A DNA stretch of 64,000 nucleotides from Emiliania huxleyi CCMP1516 (lineage: Eukaryota; Haptophyta; Isochrysidales; Noelaerhabdaceae): contig NW_005196310.1 in the NCBI RefSeq assembly GCF_000372725.1, positions 48,340 to 112,339 of the forward strand. The letters run 5' to 3'. The notes beneath the pieces are model-generated. The model did not search any database, was not told the DNA's origin, and saw only the letters and a program-made list of their open reading frames with translations. Shown one piece after another: positions 20,252 through 31,828 of the stretch (positions are counted from its first letter, which is position 1; each line of letters begins with the position of its first letter). The position numbers and the translations under genes were made by a program.

Positions 20252-21424
20252 ATGGCCGCCCACCGCATCGGCGCGCGCGTCGCGGGCCTCTCGCCAGAGC
20301 AGCTGTGCGCCATCATCGAGGCGCAGGCGGGCGCGAGCGACGCCGCGCTGCGCGTGGCGGAGGAGCACGCCGCACGGCTCGTGGAGCAGCCCGAGTGGGT
20401 GCTCTCCGAGGTCCTCCTCTCGCCGGACCTCGCCCCGCACATCCTCGCCCAGCTGCCGACCAAGGCGCACGCCGTCAAGGGCACGTGCCGCGCGTGGCGC
20501 CGCGGCTGGAAGGAGACGCTGAAGAAGCGCGAGCGGCCGCGCCTGGTTGTGATCGGCGGCGACAACGAGGGTGGGACTGTCAACTCGCTGGAGCGGTACG
20601 ACCCGGCAACGAATGAGTGGGAGGAGGAGGCTGTGGCGCCGATGCCTTCGGCACGAAGCTATGTCAGCGCGGCGGTGCTCGACGGCAAGCTCTACGCGGC
20701 GGGCGGCCAAGTTGCGGTAGACGATGGCGAGGACGACGAGGAGGACGGCGCAACTTCCAACCTGGTGGAGCGGTACGATCCCGCCACGAACGCGTGGGAG
20801 GCTGTGGCGCCGATGGCGGTCGAGCGGTTTGTTCACGCCATGGCGGTGCTCGACGGCAAGCTGTACGCTGTGGGAGGCGATGACGACGACGGCCTCCTCA
20901 GCTCCGTGGAGCGGTACGACCCGGCTGCGAACGCGTGGGAGGCGGTGGCGCCGATGGCGAGAGCACGCGAGAATCACGCCGTGGCGGTGCTCGACGGCAA
21001 GCTGTATGCTGTGGGCGGGTACAACGACGGCTTCCTCAGCTCGGTCGAGCGGTACGACCCGGCCTTGGACGCGTGGGAGGCGGTGGCGCCGATGACGACG
21101 GTGCGAGGATCTCACGCCGTGGCAGTGCTCGACGGCAAGCTCTATGTCGCAGGCGGAATGGGTGCCGGCTATAACCGCCTCAGCTCGGTGGAGCGGTACG
21201 ACCCGGAGTCGGATGTGTGGGAGGCGGTGGCGCCGCTGGCGGAGGAGCGGTATGATCACGCTGTGGCGGTGCTCGACGGCAAGTTGTATGCTGTTGGCGG
21301 GCACAACGGCGCCTCGACCCTCAGCTCGGTCGAGCGGTATGATCCGACAACCAATGTCTGGGAGGCGGTGGTGACGCCGATGGCGTCGGCGCGGATGAAT
21401 GGTTTCGCTGTCTCCTTGATGTAG
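20252..21424 (+). CDS. F-box-like/kelch-repeat protein, paralogue 2
   Basis: A single-exon ORF of 390 aa starting MAAHRIGARVAGLSPEQ. It has the same F-box-like block (VLSEVLLSPDLAPHILAQLP ... CRAWRRGWKE) and about six kelch repeats (LVERYDP, WEAVAPM, AVLDGKLYAVGG). Its repeats four to five (NDGFLSSVERYDPALDAWEA, TTVRGSHAVAVLDGKLYVAG) are almost identical to repeats of paralogue 1, suggesting gene conversion or recent duplication. The upstream in-frame extension lacks conservation with the paralogues and is probably not translated. Confidence 0.88.
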   Translation: MAAHRIGARVAGLSPEQLCAIIEAQAGASDAALRVAEEHAARLVEQPEWVLSEVLLSPDLAPHILAQLPTKAHAVKGTCRAWRRGWKETLKKRERPRLVVIGGDNEGGTVNSLERYDPATNEWEEEAVAPMPSARSYVSAAVLDGKLYAAGGQVAVDDGEDDEEDGATSNLVERYDPATNAWEAVAPMAVERFVHAMAVLDGKLYAVGGDDDDGLLSSVERYDPAANAWEAVAPMARARENHAVAVLDGKLYAVGGYNDGFLSSVERYDPALDAWEAVAPMTTVRGSHAVAVLDGKLYVAGGMGAGYNRLSSVERYDPESDVWEAVAPLAEERYDHAVAVLDGKLYAVGGHNGASTLSSVERYDPTTNVWEAVVTPMASARMNGFAVSLM

Positions 21425-22005
21425 TCCTTGTCGAGGTGCGAGAGGTGCAAGGTGGAGAGAGATTGTTGCGAGGTGGTAGACGGCTGTTTAACATTAATTT
21501 TGGGCCTAACAGTTGCGCTAGTGTTGGCTGAAATCCTCAACGTTGTTCAAGTGTTCACCCCAGCCCATGCTGTTACTGTTTGTTACTGTTGTTACTGTTG
21601 TTCAGCGGCCAGCAAGCAGAAAATGCCAAAACCCCCGGGTAAAACCCGAAAACCCCATTTTAATGGGACCTGGGTTTTTCCGGGTATTTTCGGGTATTAG
21701 GTATTACCCGCACTGGACGCTGGAGATCGTCGTGGGTCACTGCCAGGCCTTCCTTATTGTTGTTCAGCCGGCCTAACGTTAGCTACTGTTGTTGGGGAGC
21801 CCCACTGTTGTTCTGTTGTTTACTGTTAACACTAGCAACACTGTTCAGCTCCCAACGTTAAACAGCTCTACGTACTACGAGGTGGTGTGGCTGTACGAGG
21901 TGGTGTGTTGGAGCACTTAAAAAAAAGAAAACAGACAAACCAAGGGAGGGATGGGAGGACGGCACGCCGCCACCACACAGGGATTTGAAGGAGAGGAGTG
22001 TGGTG
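21425..22005. other. Intergenic, simple TGTTACTG-rich repeats
   Basis: Contains GTTACTGTT direct repeats (21569-21600 and 21780-21845) and an AT-richer patch. No gene seen. Confidence 0.5.
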
Positions 22006-22578
22006 CTAGCCGTCGCCCACCCTCGGGCGTCTACCACTTCCTATCTCTCTTCGCAGTTTCTCACCAATTCTCGCAGCGACCTTCATGCCACCTCGCGGTC
22101 TTCTCACTCTCGTCCTCGTTCTCTCCCCTGCTGTTTCATCCTCTGACTCATCGCTCTCCTCGGCCTCGTTCTGAGACGCCGCTGCCGTCTGCCTTGCTCT
22201 CGCTGCTTCTCTCGCCGCTCTGCGTAACTCCGCCCTCCTCGCGGCATAATTTGGCCCCTCGAGTTTATCGAGCTCCCCTCGCGCAAGGACCACATATTTC
22301 TGACTCCCACTCCGATCATTTGCCTCCAAGTCTTGTCGTTGATATAAAATGAACTCGGGGGCACGGGACGCGGCACAAACGGGGCACATGTCGTTGCTCA
22401 GGTCCACTCTCTCTTCGAGCACTTGAACCTCAACGGTCGGTGTTGGCACTGGGGGTCCCTTCGGGTATATCGTGGCAGCTGATGGCGGGATTACCACTGG
22501 TGTTTCGTCCGTGAGTGAGTATTCTTGATACGAAACCACGACGACACACACCAGTCGACTCGCATCGGTTGCCTCCAT
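22006..22578 (-). CDS. Uncharacterised protein, possibly mobile-element encoded
   Basis: A 190-aa ORF from ATG 22578 (MEATDASRLVCVVVVSYQEY) to TAG 22006. A CPVC pair lies in its middle (NDMCPVCAASRAPEF). The C-terminus is charged: an acidic stretch (NEAEESDESEDE) followed by an Arg-rich end (RTRTRVRRPRGGMKVAARIG). Its first about 22 codons lie in the dispersed repeat 22511-22725, which recurs inverted at 52934-53150. The tail resembles the fragment at 37454-37762. No family recognised. Confidence 0.4.
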   Translation of the reverse strand: MEATDASRLVCVVVVSYQEYSLTDETPVVIPPSAATIYPKGPPVPTPTVEVQVLEERVDLSNDMCPVCAASRAPEFILYQRQDLEANDRSGSQKYVVLARGELDKLEGPNYAARRAELRRAAREAARARQTAAASQNEAEESDESEDETAGERTRTRVRRPRGGMKVAARIGEKLRREIGSGRRPRVGDG

Positions 22579-22725
22579 GAACGGCGGAGCTATTCTCGCG
22601 CCCACACCACACCTGGCTCCAACGTGGACACGCCCATAGCTGGGGACACTACTAGGTCACGCATGGCATCAGAAGTTTTATCTCTGGGCCCCGAAAGGCA
22701 TCTCTAGCAGTGTCGTTACGCATGC
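22511..22725 (-). repeat. Dispersed about 215-bp repeat, copy A
   Basis: Its reverse complement matches 52934-53150 almost base for base, with a 2-nt indel (CTTCTGATGCC versus CTTCTGTGATGCC). It begins GCATGCGTAACGACACTGCT and ends AATACTCACTCAC. It is probably part of a larger mobile element. Confidence 0.88.
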
Positions 22726-23249
22726 CCCCTCCCATCCTGGGCGCATGCGCCTCACCGACGTCTCGCCAGAGCATAAGCCCTTGGCGTGTGGCGAGACGAG
22801 TTTTTCGCCATGCAGCGAGCAGCAAGCCGCCCGCCGCAAACAGCCGGAGGCATCGCCACGGCACTGGCTGCGCCGCGCTCCCGCACCCGTCGACGAAGCT
22901 CCCCCCGCGGAAGACCGCGCGTAGCGACGCCTTGTCGATCGAGATGGGCGCGCCTGAAGCTCGCCCACCACACCTACTGCAACACACACACACACTGGTA
23001 GGTAGGTAGGTAGAAAGGTGAAGAACAGCCAGGCTCGGACTGGACACCAACGCGGTATGGGTGGACGCTGGACAGATGATGACGACACGCACGAGCGACA
23101 CACAGACACAAACAGGCTCACAAGACACACAGCCAGCTGGCTGCCACACACCCTGAGTCGGCGTACACATAACTCAGGGCCACATCCTCCCTGTCGCCCC
23201 CCCCCAGGCCAGCACTCCACGGTGCCAAGGGCACAAACAAGGGCACAAC

Positions 23250-23621
23250 TCAAACAACAGACGACAGGAAGTGACCGTCCGGCCGTGCCCCGCGGGGGCG
23301 CGGTCGGCACCAGAAGGGGGTCGACTGCTGGTACAGCTTGATCAGCGCGTCGGTGCCGCTCGCGATGACCTTGCTTGAGAGGGGTTCGATATAAACGGTG
23401 CCCCCTGATGCGATGAGAATGAAGATGCCGGTCCGCGTCCTCTGGTCGCTGGAGGTGCTGACCTTGAGGAGGGTGCCGGCATAGGCGAGCGTGCCGGCGC
23501 CCGCCTCGACGTTGTTGCGCTTGAGCCACTTTGTGGCTTCTTCAGAAGCGGCTTTTGCGATGACTGCGACATCTTTGGGGGGGACCTCTCCGAGGTCCCC
23601 CGCCAGCGAGTCGCCGGCCAT
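23250..23621 (-). CDS. Uncharacterised small ORF or exon
   Basis: The frame from ATG 23621 reads MAGDSLAGDLGEVPPKDVAV ... NNVEAGAGTLAYAGTLLKVS ... KVIASGTDALIKLYQQ, which has natural-looking composition. A further plausible exon in a downstream frame (APISIDKASLRAVFRGGSFV, 22920-22860) may belong to the same gene. A 45-bp sequence (GGCCGTGCCCCGCGGGGGCG core) is duplicated at 23277-23321 and 23683-23727, bracketing the ORF. No family recognised. Confidence 0.35.
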   Translation of the reverse strand: MAGDSLAGDLGEVPPKDVAVIAKAASEEATKWLKRNNVEAGAGTLAYAGTLLKVSTSSDQRTRTGIFILIASGGTVYIEPLSSKVIASGTDALIKLYQQSTPFWCRPRPRGARPDGHFLSSVV

Positions 23622-23727
23622 ATCTGGGATAGCGTGAAGGGACTCCCCCAAAGTGCTGGTCGTGACCAGTTGACGCTGCCACGTCCGGCCGTGCCCCGCG
23701 GGGGCGCGGTCGGCACCAGAAGGGGGT
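23277..23727. repeat. 45-bp direct repeats (23277-23321 and 23683-23727)
   Basis: The two copies are identical over 45 bp (GTCCGGCCGTGCCCCGCGGG start, CACCAGAAGGGGGT end) and 406 bp apart. The 23250-23621 ORF sits between them apart from its last 72 bp (23250-23321), which run into the first copy. Confidence 0.85.
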
Positions 23728-24113
23728 TGATACGTTCTCTAGAGACGACGTAGTCGTGGACGGCCGCAATCACAGTGGACGGACACGACGAGACGAGTGC
23801 GAAAGCACGGAGGCAACAAAACACACTAGGGTTCGGGAGAAGGCTAGGGTTAGGGAGAGAGTGCCTGACGGGCTTCGGCCCGACGGTGACATGTGAGGCT
23901 AGAGCAGCTTGCTCCACCTCTAGCAATCTCACCGGCCTGCGAGGCACGGACGAGACCGTATGTTGTGTCATAGTTATGTTGTGTCAAGCTGAGGTGCCTA
24001 TACTGGTGTTTCGTCCTCCTCCCAAAAGCGCGCTTTTTTCTTTTTTTCTCGTCTTCGCTGCCTTGCTACCGCTCGCCGCTCGATCGGGCGGCGGCCCCTT
24101 TCGGTGTGGAGGC

Positions 24114-27100
24114 ATGGCCTCGCCATCGGACCGGACGCTCTACAAGTTCGAGCGCGAGATTGGGCGCGGATCGTACGGCCGCGTCTATCGCGCGCGGCGC
24201 CGCTCGGACGGGCGGGAGGTCGCCGTCAAGGTGATCCCTACCGAGGAGGAGGAGGAGGTGGCGGCGCTGGCGGCGCAGGTGATGGCCGAGGCGGAGAGCC
24301 TGCGGCTGTGCGAGAGCGAGCACGTGCTCCGCCACCTCGCCTCGCACGCCTTCGACGGCGAGCTCTGGCTCGTCACCGAGTACTGCGAGGCTGGCTCGCT
24401 GCTCGACGTGATGCGGAGCCGCGGCGCGCCGCTGCGCGAGGAGGAGGTGGCGGCGGCGGCGGCGGCGACGCTGCACGCGCTGCGCTACCTGCACGAGGAG
24501 TGCCGCATGCTGCACCGCGACGTGAAGGCGGGCAACCTCCTTCTCACCGCGTCTGGCGACCTGCGGCTCGCCGACTTTGGCGCCGCTGCGCAGCTCGGGT
24601 CGACCCCTGCCTGGACGGCTGGCGGAGGCGTGCCGGAGTGCCTCCTCTAGGCGTCGCGGTGCAGCTGGGCTCGACCCTGTCCAAGCGGTCCACCGCCATC
24701 GGCACGCCGCACCGGATGGGTCCAGACGCGGGGATTTCCTTATTTCTCAGCGTTATTTCTTTATTTAGGCACGCCGCACCTGGTGGCTGCCGAGGTAGTA
24801 TTTCTTCATTTGTGAGTCACTCCTTTGTTTATCGAGGCACGCCGCACTGGATGGCTCCAGAGGTGATCCAAGAGGCGCGGTGTGCATAGACGCTGCTGCC
24901 GCCTACATCCTGTGTCCCCCGACGAGGAGTCGAGAGGACACACGCGCGCACTCGGCTGCACTCGGCCGTGCCCCAGCTGTGTCCACCGTATTCGTACACC
25001 CTCGCAGCCACGAGGTGCTCTGAGTGCACGGCACGAGGCCGTGTTCACGTTGTGGGTGCCGTCCGGGCCCTCGTCCGCCGCCGTCTGACACCGCAGACGT
25101 CCCACAGGCGCCTTACGTTACTTACACCGCACACGTCCCACAGGCGCCTTACGCCTCGTCCGCCGACATCTGGTCGCTCGGCATCACCGCCATCGAGCTG
25201 GCGGAAGTGGGGGAGTACTTCATTAACGAACTCCTTCCATTCTTTAAAGGCATCACCGCCATCGAGCTGGCGGAAGGGTTCCCCCCGCACTGGCAGCTGC
25301 GGCCGGCGCTGCGGGCTCTCTTCAAGATCCCGTTGCCGCCTCGGCCCCTCGAGATGACGCGAGATGACCCGAGATTGGCCGAGAGTAGGCTCTCTTCAAG
25401 ATCCCGTCCGCCCCGCCGCCCACTCTCTCCCAGCCGGAGCTGTGGGGGCGGCCCTTCGAGACCTTCCTGCAGTGGTGCCTCTGCAAGGCGCCCTCCCTAG
25501 ACACTGCCCAGACACTTCCTAGCCAACTCGAGGCCTTCCTGCAGTGGTGCCTCTGCAAGGCGCCCTCCCTAGACACTGCCCAGACACTTCCTAGCCAACT
25601 CGAGGCCTTCCTGCAGTGGTGCCTCTGCAAGGCGCACGCCAGTCCATGCCACGCCCAGTGGACCTGCCCCACCGGAGCGCAAGCCGCTCGGCACACGCTC
25701 CACGCACATGCACGCACATGCACGCCTATGCCCGTCTGCACAAGTCGAGCCACCACTGCATGCACAAAGTCGACGTGGCCGTCTCACCGCCAAGCCGCCT
25801 CTCGGCCTTCCCGAGGGCGAGTGGCTTCACTGCTGGCGGTGACTGCCACCAGGAGCCGGAGAGGCGCCTCTCGGCCTCCACCTCTCCCCATACCTCCCCA
25901 TACCTCCCCATATCTCCCGATACCTCAGGAGCCGGAGAGGCGCCTCTCGGCCTCCACCCTGCTCGACCACCCCTTCGTCACCGCCCACTCGTCGCCTGAG
26001 AGAAGACGAGGCGCGCTGCTGCCCCTGCCGACAGAGCGGCTCGTGCTCTGCAACAGAGCGGCTCGCGCCCTGCAACAGAGAGGTTCGCGTCGCGCTGTCT
26101 CAGGCGCGCTGCTGCCTCTAGCGACAGAGCGGCTGGCCGCGCCTCCCAAGCCGATCGGCGCCGGCGAGGCGTCGAGGCTGGCTGCGGCGGAGATGGGCTT
26201 GCCTGTCCCGTCTTCTGAGAGCGGGTCGGGCAGCGCCAGCCGGCCTGACCGCACCCTCTTCCGCGCTGCTCCGGCGGCGGTGGCGGCGGCCGGAGAGGCG
26301 GAGAGCGGGGGGACGCTCGGCTTGGATGCGACGGTGCGGCTCGACGGCAACGAGCCGTGGCGAAGCGCTCCTTCGCCCTCCGCGCATTTGACGCGCCCGG
26401 CCGCCGCCCGCGCCGCGGTGTCTGCGGGCGGAGGGGGGCGAGTCAGCCCGGTGCCTGTGGTGAGCCCGTCCGGTCCTCTCCCTCTCTGCTTGGCGTGAGG
26501 AGCGGCGCCCAGCGGCTAGCCTTGCTCAAGTAGTCGGTTGGTGCACCTAGGACTCGCCCTCGGCCTGGCGGGCCACGCGGCGAGAAGCCCGGACGTGGGC
26601 TGGGGGAGCGTGGCCGCGGCCCCTGCGGTGGCGGCGCTGCGGCGGGCGAGGGCGGGTGCGCCCGTCCTGCCGGGAGAGGCTGGCGGGACACTGCCGCGAA
26701 GAGGGGGGGGAGGGGGAGGAGCAGGGGCGGCAGAGGGGGGGGGCGAGGGCGGCGGAGGCGGCGTGGTGAGCTCCCCCCTCCCCTCCGGCGCGTCGTGGCT
26801 GCCGCCGCGCGCGGACGCGTCCTGGACACCAAGGAGGAGGGGCGGGGAGGCGGAGAGCCCGGCGAGCACGCCCGAGCCTGGCAGTCCGGTCACGCCGCCT
26901 TCGAGGCGCCCCGTCGACTCCACGCGCGGGAGGGCGGGCTCGCCCTTCGAGCTCGGCGAGGCGGTGCGGGAGTCGCACTTCCCGTCGCCCTGCAGCCCCC
27001 CGTGGCCAAGTCCAGACGTCGAGGCGCATTGCTACTACCGCGACGACGGCTCCGATCTCGAGGCGGAGCTGGCGGCGACGCTCGGCTTGTCGCACAGGCG

Positions 27101-29436
27101 CAGTGCGGGAGAGGCGGCGGCTGGCAGCAGCGGGCGCGCCTCGGGTGGCACGCTGCGCCGCGGCGGCTCTGGAGGCGGCGGAGGCGATGGCGGCGGAGGC
27201 GGCGGCGGAGGCGGAGGCAGAGGCGGAGGAAGCGGAGGCGGAGGCGGCGGAGGCGGAGGCGGGGGCGGGGGCGGGGCGGCCGGGGGCGAGGGCGGCGGCA
27301 CGCTGCGGCGAGGCCGTTCTGGTGGCGACGGAGGCGGCGTCGCGTCTCGCGAGGAGCTGGCGAGACTGAGCGTCGAGTGCGCAGTCCTGGCGCGAGTGCG
27401 TGACCAGTCACGAGTAGTGAACGAGTCAGGCGAGACTGAGCGTCGAGGAGTGCGTGGTCCTCGCGCAGTGCGCGCTGCGGCTGCCGCCGTGGGACGGCTC
27501 CGTCGCGTACGATTCGGTGCTTCGGCCGGCAGCCGGGCTCCGCCCTCCCGGGAAGTTTCTCTGACTCTTCCAGGGCCCCTGCCCGCAGGTGCCTCGTGCG
27601 GCGGCGGACGCACCGCCGATGCCGGCTTGGCTGGTGCGGACGTGCGGCCACGTGGCGGCGGGAGGGCTGCGCGCGCTGCTCAACTTGCTGATGGCGGCGC
27701 TGCACTCGGCGTCGGTGGCGCGAGTCGAGGCGGCGGAGGCGAGGTGGGCGGCGAGCGCTCCATTCTCGGAGGCGCGCGTGGCTGCGGAGGAGGCGAGGGG
27801 GGGGGTGAGCAAGCTCACGCACGGGGGAGGATGTGACGACTCAGGCGCGCATGGTTGCGGCGGAGGCGCGTGTTGACCCGGCAGCGAGGGCGAGGGCTGC
27901 TCTGGCGCACGCGCAGGGCGTCAGTGCGCGTCATGCAGCGCTCCATGGTCGTAGGCGAGGGTCGGTCTGGCGCACGCGCACGAGGACGCCGCGCTCGCCG
28001 CCGCCTGCAGCTCCGAGCTGCGCGTGCAGCGAGGCATGCTCAAGGCACTCCTCGTCATCGCCCACTACACGCCGGGCGAGCTTGCCTGTGCCGACGGGGC
28101 GCTGCAGGGCTAGTTCAACCCATTGGTTCTCCTCGTTGGTTAGGCGAGCCCATCTTCAGCGACGAGGCGCTGCAGGAGACGCTCTTCGGCCTCGCGACCA
28201 CGGCAGACCCCGAGGTCCGCTTGTACGCCGTGCAAGTGCTGCGCGAGGTCGCTTGACGCCGACGGCCCCGCCGCACGGGTACTTTCCATGAACCGTGCCG
28301 GAACTTTCCTACAGGTTGCCGACGCCGACGGGCCCGCCGCACGGGGCTAGTGGCACCTCCGAGAAGCGGCCGCTTGGCCAGGACACGTCCAGGACACGTC
28401 CAGGACACGTGCCCACTAGGCCTCTGCTCTTCCGAGAAGCTCGCCGGTGTGGTTGCGCTGTGCGACCAGTACCGCAAGGGCTCGTCCGAGCAGGCCGCCT
28501 CGCCGTTCTGCTGCGCCCTCCACCAAGACACTTTCCCTGACCATTCCCAGACACTTCCTGGAGCCCTCCTGCAGGCCGCCTCGCCGCTCTGCTGCGCTCT
28601 CGAGCTGCTCGAGACACTCCTCTCTGCCCGCGCCTCCGCCCGCTCCTCCCTGCCGGCCGGTCTCTGCTCCGTCCTCGCCGCCGTCGAGGAGCAGGCGCAA
28701 GCACCGGGCCTCGGATCCCAGTCTCGGCTGCCTCTCGGCTGCCCCTCGGCTGCCTCTCGGCTGCCTCTCGGCTGCCCCTCGGCTGCCTCTCGGCTGCCTC
28801 TCGGCTGCCCCTCGGCTGCCTCTCGGCTGCCTCTCGGCTGCCTCTCGGCTGCCTCTCGGCTGCCTCTCGGCTGCCCCTCGGCTGCCTCTCGGCTGCCTCT
28901 CGGCTGCCCCTCGGCTGCCTCTCGGCTGCCTCTCGGCTGCCTCTCGGCTGCCTCTCGGCTGCCTCTCGGCTGCCCCTCGGCTGCCTCCCGGCTGCCTCTC
29001 GGCTGCCTCTCGGCTGCCTCTCGGCTGCCTCTCGGCTGCCCCTCGGCTGCCTCTCGGCTGCCCCTCGGCTGCCTCTCGGCTGCCCCTCGGCTGCCTCTCG
29101 GCTGCCCCTCGGCTGCCTCTCGGATCCCAATCTCGGCTGCATCTCGCCGCCGTCGAGGAGCAGGCGCCGCCCGGCTCGGAGTCGCGCCGCCTCGCCTCCG
29201 GGCTGCGCACCCTCATCGGCGCGCGGCCAGACGACTCGGACGGAGGTGCCTCCCTCCTCTGGTGAGTGCCTCGGCCGCTCCAGGCACATCTCTTCCCTGA
29301 CCCTTCTCTTCTCCTTCTCGTAGGGGGTTTGGCAGAGGGGCTCGGCCGGACCGGGTCGCGGCGCGGCTTCGGAGACGCCGTCGGGGAGTGGCTGAACCGG
29401 ACCTTCTCGGGCGCGGGCACGCCGCGCGGCGTCTGA
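24114..29436 (+). CDS. STE20/MST-like Ser/Thr protein kinase with long C-terminal region
   Basis: Starts at ATG 24114. Exon 1 has the Gly-loop IGRGSYG (residues 16-22), VAVKVI with Lys39, HRDVKAGN (134-141) and DFG. Later exons give GTPHWMAPEVIQEA, ADIWSLGITAIELAEG, FETFLQWCLCK and EPERRLSASTLLDHPFV, so all kinase subdomains are present, closest to GCK/MST kinases. Delimited introns: 24580-24650, 24702-24836 (double), 25181-25249 and 25853-25928; most are GC-AG, the last GA-AG. Downstream exons encode low-complexity Gly-rich sequence, then helical segments (WLVRTCGHVAAGGLRALLNL, EPIFSDEALQETLFGLATTA, VRLYAVQVLREVA) suggestive of ARM repeats, ending GEWLNRTFSGAGTPRGV at TGA 29434-29436. That kinase and tail form one gene is inferred from orientation and the lack of an obvious terminator. 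Confidence 0.75.
24580..24836 (+). other. Kinase introns 1 and 2, including a double insertion
   Basis: Intron 1 (24580-24650, 71 nt, GC-AG) begins with a copy of the next exon (GCGCCGCTGCGCAGCTCGGG against GCGTCGCGGTGCAGCTGGGC). At intron 2, GCACGCCGCAC(C/T)GGATGG appears three times (24702, 24770, 24837), separated by T-rich fillers ending TTATTTAG and TTATCGAG. This reads as two successive insertions at the same exon point. Splicing restores IGTPHWMAPEV. Confidence 0.85.
25181..25249 (+). other. 69-nt GC-AG intron with perfect 27-bp exon duplication (kinase)
   Basis: The intron's first 27 bases (GCATCACCGCCATCGAGCTG plus GCGGAAG) are repeated exactly at 25250. A 42-nt filler ends TCTTTAAAG. 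Splicing yields SLGITAIELAEGFPPHW. Confidence 0.9.
25456..25635 (+). repeat. 72-bp unit tandemly repeated: exon end plus 11-mer intron (kinase)
   Basis: GCCTTCCTGCAGTGGTGCCT followed by CTGCAAGGCGCCCTCC and TAGACACTGCCCAGACACTT is present in two full and one partial near-identical copies (around 25461, 25533 and 25605). It contains the FLQWCLCK exon end and intronic 11-mers, so an exon/intron boundary has been amplified. Confidence 0.85.
28722..29142 (+). repeat. 11-bp minisatellite (CTCTCGGCTGC), kinase-gene intron
   Basis: About 38 tandem 11-mers alternating CCTCTCGGCTG and CCCCTCGGCTG. Copies of GAGGAGCAGGCGC and TCGGATCCCA/TCTCGG flank the array (about 28686 and 29156), as for other inserts. 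Long ORFs on both strands here are artefacts of the 11-bp period. Confidence 0.92.
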
Positions 29437-30400
<964 letters not shown>

Positions 30401-31598
30401 TCACGCCCCCAGCTCGCTCGCGGGCACCTTCTTGCCGTCCACCACCACAAAGATGTCGCTGAGCGCAATCTTGTGCTTGGAGGCGATGAAGGCGGGCAGC
30501 GCGTCGGCGGCGTCGCCCTGGATCTCGATCTGGTCCTGCTGGCCGCCCTTGCCCCGCTGCAGGGCCGAGCCGCAGGCGAACTTCTTCCCAAAGGCCTGCG
30601 GGCGGCGGCGGGAGGGCACAGCCCGCTCGGCTGTGGTGTCGCTCGCAGACTCCTCTGCCTCTCCGCCCTCGGCGGCGGTGGTCTCGAGGGCGTGATGCGG
30701 GAAGGCATGGCTGTTGGGAGGAGCCGTCCAAATGCGGGGGTTCGGGGCGGGGAGAGGGCGTGGTATGATGCGAGCCTTCGCCGCAGCAGCGAGGTCCACC
30801 TCGAACCCCTCGAGCCCCTTGACGACGGTGATGTGCTTGCGCTTGTTGCGCGTGTTCACCTGCGGAGGGGGAGGGGGCGTCGACGGGGGAGCGGCGACCG
30901 TCGGCCCGCGGCGGCGTCTGCAGCACAGGTGCTGCAGGTGCAGACACAGGTGCGGGCGGCAGGTGGCGGGGGCGGGGGCGGGGGCGGGCAGCGTTGGGCG
31001 CCTCAATCACAACCGCCCGGCTGGCCGCCTTGGCCTTCTTGCCAGCCTTGCCGCCACCACCGCCTCCCTCGCCGCCCGGAGCCTCGCCGCCGCCGCCCGC
31101 GCCGCCAGCCTCGCCGCCTCCGCCTCCGCCTGGCGACGCCGCCGCCGCCGGAGGAGGCGCGTCAGCCGCAGTCTTCTTGCCGGCCTTCTGCGAGCGCTTG
31201 GCGTGGTCGTCCAGCTCGCCTGAGAGCGCGGGGCGGGCGGGCGCGTCGGCGCCTGCGAGCGGACATCGGCCCGCGCGCCGTTGCCGCGCACCACTGAGCC
31301 CGAGCTTGGCCATGAGTGCTGCGAGCTCGTCGCTGCTGACCTCCGCCGCCGCCGCCTCCTCCTCCCCCCCGCTGCCCTCCGCCGTGCCGAGGTAGGCGCG
31401 CACCTCGTTCGGCGGGAGCACGCTCCTCCAATTCTCGGCGAACCACGCCTGCGATGCCTTGTAGTCGGCGTCAAACTCGCAGTACTCGAACGGCAGCGTG
31501 GAGACGGGGCAGTAGGCGACGCTGCGCACGCGCGTCGTCTCGGGCATGTTGACGAGCTCAGCGACATCCGTCCGCGTCGCCTCGCCCTCCTCTGCCAT
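30401..31598 (-). CDS. DENR: Density-regulated protein, SUI1 domain
   Basis: Runs from ATG 31598 to TGA 30401. The N-terminus has VRSVAYCPVSTLPFEYCEF and AWFAENW, the DENR N-terminal cysteine/EYCE motif region. A lysine-rich, Gly/Ala low-complexity linker follows (QKAGKKTA, GKKAKAASRAVVIEA). The SUI1 domain is VNTRNKRKHITVVKGLEGFE (from about 30860), then after a GC-AG intron (about 30785-30590) AFGKKFACGSALQ and DQIEIQGDAADALPAFI, ending VDGKKVPASELGA. With MCT-1, DENR promotes ribosome recycling and re-initiation after short upstream ORFs. At least two introns; a third may interrupt exon 1 near 31230-31280 because the residues there look non-conserved. Confidence 0.85.
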
Positions 31599-31828
31599 GG
31601 CAATGGCTGAGAACGCCGGGCGCGCAAGGCGGGTCGCGTTGGACAGAGCGCTCTGCGAAAAAGAATTTTGCCGGGCTTATTTGTTTTTGGCGCGCACTGG
31701 CACTACACAGGGACATTTTATCAGTTCTTCGCGCAGCAAAAAACCGCTCCATTTATTCTTTCTCCTCTTCTTCACATTTTCCAACCCCTGTTCTTCACCT
31801 CTCTTCACCTCTGCCCCCCCCCCCCCCT

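Noticed and set aside
19997..21304. 435-aa minus-strand ORF opposite kelch paralogue 2 (also 31937-32848 and 11334-11960)
   Set aside because: Antisense of kelch blades; the repeating VPLHRAE motif is the complement of the conserved kelch codons.
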